Shown here one piece after another: positions 1 through 7,301 of a stretch of DNA of 64,000 nucleotides (positions are counted from its first letter, which is position 1; the number at the start of each line of letters is the position of its first letter). Source of the stretch: Deltaproteobacteria bacterium GWB2_55_19 (GTDB lineage Bacteria; Desulfobacterota; GWC2-55-46); NCBI GenBank assembly GCA_001797465.1, contig MGPQ01000012.1, positions 323,863 through 387,862 of the forward strand. The letters run 5' to 3'. The notes below the pieces were generated by a model that saw nothing but the letters and a program-made list of their open reading frames with translations, was not told the origin of the DNA and searched no databases. The translations under genes and the position numbers were made by a program.

Positions 1-409
1 TGTTCCCGGGGTCTCCGTCCGGGTGAATATAGATGGTAATATAGTCCCAGCGGAAGTTGTCTATATCGTACTCGGACGACTGAGTCACGTACCGCGCACT
101 TCCGTCCGCTCGGGTCTTGAAGTGGTGCTCGTCCACACCGAGGGGTTTTAATTCCCTCGGCTCCTTCGTCTCAAGCCATACCGTATAGACCGCGCCGGGC
201 TTGAGGCCGGATAAATCTATGCCGATTGACCGTTGGCCGTAGGTGATGCCTATTTTTTCAATAGTCACCTCCCCGCTGGCCCGCTGGCCTGTTGCGTCCT
301 TCAATGCCAGGATCTTCCGCGCCGGGTAGTCAAACCCAAGGGTTGCTATCAAGAGGATTAACGAAACAAACAGAAAAACCGGCTTTGTATACGAAAGCGT
401 CCTGTTCAT
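1..409 (-). CDS. Exported protein of unknown function (3' end outside window)
   Basis: Reading leftward from an ATG at 409, an open frame of 136 codons runs off the window edge without a stop. The start has a strong ribosome binding site (AAGGAGGTCTC directly before ATG). The N-terminus (MNRTLSYTKPVFLFVSL, then a hydrophobic run to about residue 27) looks like an uncleaved signal anchor or a signal peptide. The following region has the look of a beta-sandwich (GLKPGAVYTVWLET, later DYITIYIHPDGDPGN), as in small periplasmic or surface Ig-like domains. I do not recognise the family. It is transcribed in the same direction as the YdcF-like gene behind it. Function unknown; that it is a real gene is fairly certain. 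Confidence 0.7.
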   Translation of the reverse strand, partial: MNRTLSYTKPVFLFVSLILLIATLGFDYPARKILALKDATGQRASGEVTIEKIGITYGQRSIGIDLSGLKPGAVYTVWLETKEPRELKPLGVDEHHFKTRADGSARYVTQSSEYDIDNFRWDYITIYIHPDGDPGN

Positions 410-422
410 GAGACCTCCTTTA

Positions 423-437
423 GCTACCTCTAAAAAT
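423..437 (-). repeat. 15-bp dispersed repeat, copy 1
   Basis: The minus strand reads ATTTTTAGAGGTAGC here, and the identical 15-mer occurs on the plus strand at 31878-31892. Both copies are intergenic. Fifteen identical bases in two intergenic gaps is more than expected by chance in 64 kb, but the role is unknown. Confidence 0.4.
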
Positions 438-445
438 GGCAATTT

Positions 446-1039
446 TTAGTCGTACACCCCGAGCCCGAACCCGGCCGCATACCAGTAAAATTTGAGGAAC
501 TCGGCTGTAAGGAGGCCAAGAGAAGTCGACCCCCACCACCTCGTCTCATCGAAATTCGGCGATTCCACGCTGTAAGGCATTATGATGTAATCGCCAGGCA
601 TGACGCGCCTGAATATGTAGAGCGCCCTCTTCATGTGATAGCCTGAGGTGATGAGCACCATGGACCTGAAGCCCTTTTCCTCGAATATGCGCCTCACCTC
701 TATGGCGTTCTCGATGGTGCTACGAGACTTTTTCTCAAGTATTATCCTTAACTTATCATTTTCATTAAGCTTTTTATTGAAAAATATGGCACCAAGGTCG
801 GCGTCCTCATGGACCCCGCTTAATATCATCACCCCTGCCGTGCCAACGGAGAGGAGGTTTAGCCCCACCTCGGCCCTGCCGAGCCCGCCGGTGAGCACGA
901 CTATCGCATCGGCCTTGCCGCTGGCCTCGTAGCCTGTCTCCCTCACGTCCCCGATGAAGCCGGAGAAGAGATATATGATGTATGATGCTATGAGGGCCGC
1001 GACGAGCGCGAGCCCCCGGTCATTTGTCTTATTATTCAT
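446..1039 (-). CDS. YdcF family (DUF218) membrane-anchored protein
   Basis: This 197-residue protein has one N-terminal transmembrane segment (about residues 10-30), then the DUF218/YdcF fold. The first strand and turn read ADAIVVLTGG (about 43-52). The conserved middle block is SRSTIENAIEV, followed by MVLITSGYHMKRAL with the typical SGYHMxRA signature. Related proteins (SanA, YdcF, ElyC) are implicated in envelope or peptidoglycan-precursor metabolism; the exact reaction is generally unknown. The ATG at 1039 has only a weak Shine-Dalgarno (GAAG). It is divergent from rpmB. The family call is good; the physiological role is not established. Confidence 0.8.
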   Translation of the reverse strand: MNNKTNDRGLALVAALIASYIIYLFSGFIGDVRETGYEASGKADAIVVLTGGLGRAEVGLNLLSVGTAGVMILSGVHEDADLGAIFFNKKLNENDKLRIILEKKSRSTIENAIEVRRIFEEKGFRSMVLITSGYHMKRALYIFRRVMPGDYIIMPYSVESPNFDETRWWGSTSLGLLTAEFLKFYWYAAGFGLGVYD

Positions 1040-1118
1040 TATACTTCAAAAATCCCTTGCGTAGCCCGGTCTTTTATGCTATTTTTTTTAGATTACAATT
1101 TTCATGGAGGAGAACCAG

Positions 1119-1310
1119 ATGGCAGCCACATGCGACATATGCAAAAAGGGCCCGACATTCGGCAACAACGTCAGCCACGCCCATAACAAGACCAGGAGGA
1201 GATGGAACCCAAACCTCCAGTCCGTCCGTGCGATCCAGAACGGCCAGGTAAAGAAGATCCGGGTATGCAGCAGGTGCATCCGCTCAGGGTCCGTGACCAA
1301 GGCAGTCTGA
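1119..1310 (+). CDS. rpmB: 50S ribosomal protein L28
   Basis: This gene encodes a 63-residue L28 protein of the large ribosomal subunit. I chose the ATG at 1119 because GGAGGAG lies 6 nt upstream and the protein then begins [12 protein letters not shown], the normal L28 start; an upstream in-frame ATG at 1104 overlaps that ribosome binding site. Two CxxC pairs (CDIC near residue 5 and CSRC near 52) mark the zinc-binding C+ type of L28. The core motif [19 protein letters not shown] is intact. It is monocistronic, with a strong intrinsic terminator 23 bp after the stop. Confidence 0.95.
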   Translation: MAATCDICKKGPTFGNNVSHAHNKTRRRWNPNLQSVRAIQNGQVKKIRVCSRCIRSGSVTKAV

Positions 1311-1332
1311 TCCGCCCCAACACTTTCAGATT

Positions 1333-1361
1333 AAAGACCCGCCGCAAGGCGGGTCTTTTGT
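1333..1361 (+). terminator. Intrinsic terminator of rpmB
   Basis: A perfect 11-bp inverted repeat (AAAGACCCGCC, loop GCAA, GGCGGGTCTTT) is followed by a short T-rich stretch. It lies directly downstream of rpmB and is palindromic enough to work from either side. Confidence 0.9.
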
Positions 1362-1418
1362 TTGCGGGTTTTCATCACTTGGTACTTTTCACGGGGCCGC
1401 GCCGCCCTTCCCTCTGCC

Positions 1419-1811
1419 CTAAGCATCGTCATCTATTACCGCAATCGCGTCTATCTCTATCTCGACCCCCTTCGGTAGTCCGCTGACCTCGACCGTCGCC
1501 CTCGCCGGGTAAGGCGGCATGAAGAACTCTCCGTATACGCCGTTCATTTCGGCGAACCTGGATAAGTCCTTTAGGAAGACCGTCGTCTTCACGATGTCTT
1601 TGAGCCCGGCGCCGGCTTCGGAGAGGACCATCTGCAGATTTCTCAAGACCTGCCTCGTCTGTATCTTTATATCCCCCGGCACGACCTCGCCCGTCATCGG
1701 CTCTATCGGTATCTGGCCTGAGAGGTAAATCTGACGGCCTATCTGCACCGCCTGTGAGTACGGCCCTATGGCCCGCGGAGCCCTGTCGGTCTTTATCTCT
1801 TTTCTCTGCAT
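1419..1811 (-). CDS. ridA: RidA family reactive intermediate/imine deaminase
   Basis: This 130-residue protein belongs to the YjgF/YER057c/UK114 (RidA) family. These proteins hydrolyse reactive enamine/imine intermediates made by PLP enzymes such as threonine dehydratase. Diagnostic blocks are IGPYSQAVQIG, IYLSGQIPIEPMTGEV, TTVFLKDLSRFAEMNGVY and PPYPARATVEVSGLPKG; the Arg in PARATVEV is the substrate-carboxylate-binding residue of active RidA. I chose the ATG at 1811 because CCAGGAGGCTTG lies just upstream; a longer open frame to 1883 adds 24 unrelated residues. The upstream gap carries two kinds of short repeat. Confidence 0.93.
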   Translation of the reverse strand: MQRKEIKTDRAPRAIGPYSQAVQIGRQIYLSGQIPIEPMTGEVVPGDIKIQTRQVLRNLQMVLSEAGAGLKDIVKTTVFLKDLSRFAEMNGVYGEFFMPPYPARATVEVSGLPKGVEIEIDAIAVIDDDA

Positions 1812-1822
1812 CAAGCCTCCTG

Positions 1823-1843
1823 GTCCTTGCCGGACGGGCAAAT
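1823..1843 (+). repeat. 21-bp dispersed repeat, copy 1
   Basis: This 21-bp sequence contains the inverted repeat TTGCC/GGCAA and is found again, exact and in reverse complement, at 39699-39719. Here it sits just upstream of the ridA ribosome binding site. A short REP-like element is the simplest explanation. Confidence 0.45.
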
Positions 1844-1888
1844 TTAGAATCAAAAAAATGGGAGCCCTGTAATCCTGAATCAAAATAT

Positions 1889-1976
1889 TTTCCCCTTTTT
1901 TAAAGGGGACTAAGGGGGGATTATAAAATAAGTTATTGAAGCTAACCTCCCCTCGCCCCTCTTTATAAAAAAGGGG
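1889..1976. repeat. Palindromic CCCCTTTTT/AAAAAGGGG repeat pair
   Basis: Two copies of a short palindromic element lie in inverted orientation between ridA and the Rel/SpoT gene: CCCCTTTTTTAAAGGGG followed by ACTAAGGGGGGATT at about 1892-1922, and the same pattern on the other strand at about 1944-1976. A third, similar copy sits at 15918-15955 between pcm and surE, and a half copy (GAGGGGGGATTACA) at about 47793-47808. The copies are non-coding and can fold into hairpins, as REP/MITE-like dispersed repeats do. They may also end transcripts of both flanking minus-strand genes. Confidence 0.6.
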
Positions 1977-2018
1977 CCCGGAAAATCATTCATTGGGCGA
2001 ACTGGCTCGCCCCCCCAC

Positions 2019-4190
2019 TCAGACCGCCCCCTCCGAGTCCTTTGTGACGCCACGGAGCCTCTCCACCTTTATGACCTTCTTTATCTTCTGAAGCCCGGCC
2101 ATTATTGACTTAAGGTGCTGGAGGTCGTTTACCTCGACTTCAAAGGTGCAGACCGCCTTGTTATCCTGGTTAGTCCTTATGTCCGCGCTCGAGATGTTCG
2201 CGTCGGCGGCCTTTATGGCGTTGGTCATCTCGGCGAGCAAACCCTTTTCGTTACGGCAGAGGACCTCAATCTTCGCGGGCCTCGTAGTCCGCGCCTTTTT
2301 GTCCCACTCGACGTCGATCTTTCTTTCGCTGTCTATGTTCATAAGGTTCGAGCACCCCATCGCGTGTATCGCCACCCCCTGTCCGTGGGTGATGAACCCG
2401 GCTATCTCGTCGCCCGGGAGCGGGTTACAGCATTTGGCGAACCGGACCATCACGTCCTCGACCCCCTTGACTACGACCGCGTTCCTTACCGGCTTGGACT
2501 TGAACTTGTCGAGTACCTTTCTGAAAAAGAACTTCTGCTTCTGTTCGAGCTTTTCAGGCGGCAGGATCTTGCCGAGTATCTGGTGTATGGAGACCTTTCC
2601 GTAGCCGATGGAGGCAAGGAGGCTGTCGATGTCCTTCAGTCCCAGGTCCCTGCATATCTTTTCGAGGTCCCCGGCCTTGAGTATCCTGGCGTACTCGACC
2701 CCGTGTTTCAGGAACTCCTTCTCGCAAATCTCTTTTCCGAGGTCGATGGACTTTTCCCTCTCCTCGGTCTTTATCCACTGCCTGATGCGCGCCTTGGCCT
2801 TGGAGCTGACAGCGAACTTCAGCCAGTCCTTCGACGGGTGGTGCGACTGCGCGGTAGTTATCTCGACGACGTCGCCGTTCCTGAGCTTGTACTTCAAAGG
2901 CACCATGCGCCCGTTGACCTTGGCGCCGGCGCACCTGTTGCCTATGTCGGTGTGGATGGCAAACGCGAAGTCAACCGGGGTCGCGCCGACCGGGAACTCC
3001 TTTACCGCGCCCTTGGGGGTGAATACAAAGACCTCCTCGGGGAAGAGGTCTATTTTGAGCGACTCCATGAACTCATCGGAGTCCTTGAGGTCTTTCTGCC
3101 ATTCGAGGAGTTGCCGGAGCCAGGCAAAGCTCTTGTCGTCTTTGCCCCCGTGCGCGACCCCTTCCTTGTACTTCCAGTGCGCGGCGATCCCGTACTCGGC
3201 TATCCTGTGCATCTCATCGGTCCGTATCTGGACCTCCATCCTTATCCCGTAAGGCCCGACTACGGTCGTGTGCAGGGACTGGTAGAGATTGAGCTTTGGT
3301 ATCGCGATGTAGTCCTTGAAACGCCCGGGCACCGGCTTCCAGATGGAGTGGACGAGCCCTAAGACCTCGTAGCAGTCCTTTATCTCCTTTACGACGACCC
3401 TGAAAGCGATGATGTCGTGGATGTTTTCGAGGTCCACGTCCTGGTCGCTCATCTTCTTGTATATGCTGTATATCTGCTTGAACCTGCCCGTGACCTCGCC
3501 CGAGACCCCGTGCTCCTTGAGTTTTTCCTCGATTATGCCCTTTACCTCTTCAAGGTAGCTCTCTCTCTGGAGCCTCTCCTTCGCGAGCCTGTCTTTCAGC
3601 CATGCGTATTTTTCCGGCTCAAGGTACATGAAGGCGAGGTCCTCGAGCTCGAACTTCATCCACCCGATGCCGAGCCTGTTCGCTAGCGGCGCGTAGATGT
3701 CAAGCGTCTCCCGGGCTATCTTTTTCTGTTTGGCCGGGTCGAGCGCGCCCAATGTCCGCATGTTGTGGAGCCTGTCGCAGAGCTTTATGAGTATTACGCG
3801 GATGTCCCGGCCCATGGCCAGTATCATCTTGCGGAAGTTCTCGGCCTCCTGGTCCTCTTTCTTCTCGAAGGTCATCCGGCTCAATTTGGTGAGCCCGTCG
3901 ACGAGGTTCGCAACCTCTGCCCCGAAGACCTCCTCTATCTTCTCAATTGTGGTGTGCGTGTCCTCGACTGTGTCGTGGAGGAGGCCTGTGGCGATGGACG
4001 CGGCGTCCATTTTAAGGCTCGTAAGGATATTGGCTACTTCAAGGGGGTGGTTGAGGTAAGGCTCTCCGGAGACCCTCGTCTGCCCCTGATGGACGACCCC
4101 GGAGAAGACATAGGCCTTCTTTATGACATCGAGGTCAGCGGACGGGTTGTATGCTACAACTTTTTCAAGGATTTCCTCTAACCTGACCAT
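2019..4190 (-). CDS. spoT: Bifunctional (p)ppGpp synthetase/hydrolase (Rel/SpoT)
   Basis: This full-length (723 aa) RSH enzyme makes and degrades the alarmone (p)ppGpp. Domains in order: an HD hydrolase domain with an intact HDxxED motif at residues 72-77 (LLHDTVEDT); a nucleotidyltransferase domain at about 235-345, where the RFKD at 290-293 is the RxKD form typical of bifunctional enzymes rather than the ExDD of RelA; a TGS domain at about 385-447; a zinc-finger/CC region (AKCCNPLPGDEIAG); and a C-terminal ACT domain from about 648. Both activities should therefore be present. There is no Shine-Dalgarno before the ATG, and a promoter lies unusually close (see 4199-4227). It is a single RSH, as in most deltaproteobacteria. 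Confidence 0.96.
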   Translation of the reverse strand: MVRLEEILEKVVAYNPSADLDVIKKAYVFSGVVHQGQTRVSGEPYLNHPLEVANILTSLKMDAASIATGLLHDTVEDTHTTIEKIEEVFGAEVANLVDGLTKLSRMTFEKKEDQEAENFRKMILAMGRDIRVILIKLCDRLHNMRTLGALDPAKQKKIARETLDIYAPLANRLGIGWMKFELEDLAFMYLEPEKYAWLKDRLAKERLQRESYLEEVKGIIEEKLKEHGVSGEVTGRFKQIYSIYKKMSDQDVDLENIHDIIAFRVVVKEIKDCYEVLGLVHSIWKPVPGRFKDYIAIPKLNLYQSLHTTVVGPYGIRMEVQIRTDEMHRIAEYGIAAHWKYKEGVAHGGKDDKSFAWLRQLLEWQKDLKDSDEFMESLKIDLFPEEVFVFTPKGAVKEFPVGATPVDFAFAIHTDIGNRCAGAKVNGRMVPLKYKLRNGDVVEITTAQSHHPSKDWLKFAVSSKAKARIRQWIKTEEREKSIDLGKEICEKEFLKHGVEYARILKAGDLEKICRDLGLKDIDSLLASIGYGKVSIHQILGKILPPEKLEQKQKFFFRKVLDKFKSKPVRNAVVVKGVEDVMVRFAKCCNPLPGDEIAGFITHGQGVAIHAMGCSNLMNIDSERKIDVEWDKKARTTRPAKIEVLCRNEKGLLAEMTNAIKAADANISSADIRTNQDNKAVCTFEVEVNDLQHLKSIMAGLQKIKKVIKVERLRGVTKDSEGAV

Positions 4191-4198
4191 ATCTAACC

Positions 4199-4227
4199 AA
4201 TTTAGCGCAAAAACAGGGACTTTTCAA
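4199..4227 (-). promoter_or_regulatory. Sigma-70-type promoter for spoT, possibly leaderless
   Basis: On the minus strand TTGAAA (4227-4222) and TAAATT (4204-4199) are separated by 17 bp. The -10 box ends 8 nt before the spoT ATG, so transcription would start at or next to the start codon. No Shine-Dalgarno is present, in keeping with a leaderless mRNA. Confidence 0.4.
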
Positions 4228-4489
4228 TAGACAACGTCTTATTGAGGTGTCCACTTATTTTACAACCTTAAGAATATGATAACTATTTGATTCTTTTTGG
4301 TTTTTTGCAGGCCGCCCATTCGCTCAATAAACGACCCATAATATCCTTTACACTTTACAGAATTTAAATACCTTTTAAAGTTGGATTTTTCAATTAAATC
4401 AATAAGTTAAAAATTTAAAAAACTGGTTCGTTTTTTGCATTAAATATAAAGCCTTTATCAGCAAAAATTTAAAGAGGGGTCGAGATAAA
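4205..4489. other. AT-rich divergent intergenic region
   Basis: This stretch between spoT (-) and the lipoprotein gene (+) is much richer in A and T than its surroundings, especially 4330-4480. I see no open frame, RNA gene or clear repeat in it. It presumably holds promoters for both flanking genes. TTGCAT at about 4435 and TATAAA at about 4445 are too close together to form one promoter. Confidence 0.4.
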
Positions 4490-4900
4490 ATGAAAACCAG
4501 GGAGATCAAGGCCGCGTTTCTGGCCCTGCTTGCGGCCTTTTTCATAATGACTGCCGAGGGGTGCGACAAGGGCCCAGGGGACGGCACGCTCCCCCAGAAG
4601 CTCACGGCTGACTACCACGCCGTCTTCCTTGACAACGGCCAGGTTTTCTTTGGAAGGCTCAAGGCGCCATCCTCCGATTTTATCGAGCTTATGGATATCT
4701 TCTATGTCAGGAGCGAGACGAATAAGGAGACGAAGGAAGTAAGGAGCGTGCTCATCAAGAGGGGGCAGGAGTGGCACGGCCCGGACAGGATGTTCGTGAA
4801 CTCTAAGCACGTCACCCTCATCGAGCCGGTATCCCCCGGCTCCAAGGTGGGCGAGCTCATAAAAGAGGCGGCCTCAAAGGGCGCTGGTACAGGCAAGTAG
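4490..4900 (+). CDS. Small lipoprotein of unknown function
   Basis: This 136-residue protein starts with a lysine/arginine-containing signal sequence (MKTREIKAAFLALLAAFF) ending in a plausible lipobox (TAEGC, Cys at about residue 25), so it is probably an outer-membrane or periplasmic lipoprotein. The mature part contains YHAVFLDNGQVFFGRLKAP followed by IELMDIFYVRSETN, a pattern seen in small uncharacterised periplasmic proteins with a beta-barrel-like fold (an SH3-like guess only). GAGGGG lies upstream of the ATG. It is 48 bp ahead of, and co-directional with, the PEP-CTERM gene, so the two may be co-transcribed. Function unknown. Confidence 0.7.
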   Translation: MKTREIKAAFLALLAAFFIMTAEGCDKGPGDGTLPQKLTADYHAVFLDNGQVFFGRLKAPSSDFIELMDIFYVRSETNKETKEVRSVLIKRGQEWHGPDRMFVNSKHVTLIEPVSPGSKVGELIKEAASKGAGTGK

Positions 4901-4948
4901 GTTTTACCGATTTTGCATTAAAACCATGTTGAACAGAAGAGGAATCCC

Positions 4949-7195
4949 ATGAAAAGAAAGATGCTTTTGACGCTCTCCGTACTGTTCCTTTCGGCAACGC
5001 CTTTTTCCATAGCGCATGCGGAACCCAAGCACTGGGATTCCGGACTTTGCGGCTCGGGTGGTTCATGGACGACTGCAGACGCTTGCTGGTCAGGTACTGG
5101 TCAGCCTGCAAGCGGGGATAGTGTTTATCTGAGACCTGGCCTAATAACCGGCGGCTACACGGTAACCTACGACAGCAACTCCAACATCACCCTTGAAGAT
5201 ATGAAGGTCGGAGAAGGGTCGCCCGGGATCGTCACGCTCGAGATCACGGCCCCATTCGCCTCTATAGATACCGTAAATTTTAGTGTAGGTGCAGGGAGCG
5301 GTTACTGGGCGGGGGCTGGCTCCGGCGCTGTCGTGCAGGAGGCCGGGACAGTCGGCTCTGACTCCCTTGTCCTCGGTTTAGGGAACGACGACAGCGGCTC
5401 ATATACGCTCACAGGCGGGAGCCTCTACGCGACAACCGAAACCATCGGACATTACGGCTCCGGCGTATTTACCCATGACGGAGCGACAGGCTTCAGTAAC
5501 ACAACCAATGACGCCACTACATTGTATCTCGGATACAAGACAGGCTCAAACGGCACCTATAACCTCGGGGCCGGGGAGCTTACATCGGATATTCAATACA
5601 TAGGCTATTCTGGAACCGGGGAGTTCATCCAGACCTCGCCGCTAAACTCATATAACACTACTAACGAACTTTACCTTGGGTATGATAACAGTGGCATTGG
5701 CACATATACCATGATGGGCGGGTGGCTGACGGCAGGGTCCGAGTCCATAGGCGACCAAGGCGACGGCACATTTACACAATGGGACGGGCTCAATAGCGTC
5801 TCAGGCGATCTGACCATAGGCGCATTTAGCGGCTCAAGCGGTGAATATTCAATGATGGGCGTCCTCGGAGGCGACCCAACGCTCACCGTAGGCAATAATG
5901 TGTATGTCGGAAAAGGCGGAAACGGCACATTCACCCAGGAGGGCGGCTCAATTACTGCCGTAAACGAATATATAGGCTATCAAAGCGGGGGCGTAGGCGC
6001 CTTTACGCAAAATAGCGGGACAAATACCGTCTCAGGCGCGCTTTACCTCGGCTATGGGGGTTCAGGCACAGGCACATACAACTTGAGCGGCGGCTGGACC
6101 TCCGTGCTCTCGGCAGGGGCCGAGGTTGTAGGCAATGACGGCCACGGCGTCTTCAACCAATCAGGCGGGTGGAACATCGTAAGCACCAACCTTATTGTCG
6201 GCTCCGGCGCAGGCACGGGCGAATATAACTTGAGCGGGGGCTACCTTAACGCCTCAAACGAGGACATCGGCGTCGGCACAGGCCTCGGGGTCTTCAATCA
6301 GACCGGCGGTAACAACCATGTCTCCGGCACCCTGACCATCGGCGCCAACGGGCAATACAACCTGAGCAACTCCCCGGACGCCGGATATTATATCTTCCTC
6401 GACACCGGGACCATCGTAAACAACGGCACCATCAACTATTCCGGCGGATATGTCTCGCTCAACGCCACAGGCGGCAATATATGCACATACTGCGGAAACT
6501 ATGACCCCAACGCGACGACCTTCGAAAACAACGGCACCCTGAACATCAGCGGCGCGGGCGCAAAGACCATAACCGGAAACGTCACGAATAACGGCACGGT
6601 GAACGCCGTCAACACCGATATCACCTTTAACGGCACCTTTGTCAATAACGGCGAATACTTTAGCGACCCATCGTCGAGCTATTTCGACGACCTCATCATC
6701 AACCCGACCGGATACCTCATCGGCGGGACCGGCGACAACTTCTTCATCTCCGGCGACCTCATGAACTACAGCGTTGAGACGTCCCTCTGGTATACGGCAG
6801 ACTCCTACCTCGGGTTTACAGGCGCGACCCTCCACGAGTTTTATCTTGCCGGATGGGACAGCGCGTCAAGCATGAGCTTTTCATGGGACACGCTCGAACT
6901 CGGCGACGGAGGGTCGATATTCCTTAACGGCGGCGCCGGCGCCTCCCTGTACGTGGACAACCTCATTTTGAGCGCGGGCTCTTCCCTTGACCTTAACGGG
7001 TTCAGCCTCTATTACTACAGCCTTACCGACCTCGGAGGCTCTTACTTCAACGGCCAGCTCATCAACCTGGCGAGCAACACAGGCGGGGGGTCAGCGGTGC
7101 CTGAGCCCTCGACGCTGTTCTTACTGGGGAGCGGCATAGCCGGTCTCGCCGGAATCCGCAGATTTTACATGGGTGCATGGCATAGGTCCGCTTGA
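4949..7195 (+). CDS. PEP-CTERM protein with beta-strand repeats
   Basis: This 748-residue secreted protein has an N-terminal signal peptide (MKRKMLLTLSVLFLSATPFS, cleavage likely after AHA) and a C-terminal sorting signal: VPEPSTLFLLGSG, a short hydrophobic helix, then RR. That is the PEP-CTERM signal recognised by exosortase. The body, about residues 100-500, is a series of about 40-residue repeats alternating GTYNLSGG-like and GTFTQ-like strands, resembling the strand-loop-strand repeats of autotransporter passengers; it is rich in Gly, Ser, Thr and Asn and nearly free of Cys. The last 200 residues differ. PEP-CTERM proteins are usually cell-surface or exopolysaccharide-associated. No exosortase gene is in the window, so it must be elsewhere. 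Confidence 0.9.
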   Translation: MKRKMLLTLSVLFLSATPFSIAHAEPKHWDSGLCGSGGSWTTADACWSGTGQPASGDSVYLRPGLITGGYTVTYDSNSNITLEDMKVGEGSPGIVTLEITAPFASIDTVNFSVGAGSGYWAGAGSGAVVQEAGTVGSDSLVLGLGNDDSGSYTLTGGSLYATTETIGHYGSGVFTHDGATGFSNTTNDATTLYLGYKTGSNGTYNLGAGELTSDIQYIGYSGTGEFIQTSPLNSYNTTNELYLGYDNSGIGTYTMMGGWLTAGSESIGDQGDGTFTQWDGLNSVSGDLTIGAFSGSSGEYSMMGVLGGDPTLTVGNNVYVGKGGNGTFTQEGGSITAVNEYIGYQSGGVGAFTQNSGTNTVSGALYLGYGGSGTGTYNLSGGWTSVLSAGAEVVGNDGHGVFNQSGGWNIVSTNLIVGSGAGTGEYNLSGGYLNASNEDIGVGTGLGVFNQTGGNNHVSGTLTIGANGQYNLSNSPDAGYYIFLDTGTIVNNGTINYSGGYVSLNATGGNICTYCGNYDPNATTFENNGTLNISGAGAKTITGNVTNNGTVNAVNTDITFNGTFVNNGEYFSDPSSSYFDDLIINPTGYLIGGTGDNFFISGDLMNYSVETSLWYTADSYLGFTGATLHEFYLAGWDSASSMSFSWDTLELGDGGSIFLNGGAGASLYVDNLILSAGSSLDLNGFSLYYYSLTDLGGSYFNGQLINLASNTGGGSAVPEPSTLFLLGSGIAGLAGIRRFYMGAWHRSA

Positions 7196-7266
7196 CGCAG
7201 ATACAATGAATTAAAAAAAACCACACTGAGTTCTCATCTTTCTGGGGCCCCTTCAAGGCGTTTACC

Positions 7267-7295
7267 TTGCTTTACCCCCGTGTTTTTGCTATCAT
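7267..7295 (+). promoter_or_regulatory. Sigma-70-type promoter for PBP1A, possibly leaderless
   Basis: TTGCTT and TATCAT are separated by 17 bp, and the -10 box ends 6 nt before the ATG at 7302. No Shine-Dalgarno lies between them, so the transcript would begin at or beside the start codon. Confidence 0.45.
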
Positions 7296-7301
7296 TTCCG
7301 A

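Noticed and set aside
2115-3362. Long open frame opposite the spoT gene
   Set aside because: It is a mirror of the codon bias of a clear 723-residue RSH gene, has no ribosome binding site and no recognisable protein features. The same applies to long frames opposite the HD-GYP gene (48363-49904), the radical SAM gene (59345-60448), sthA and guaB.
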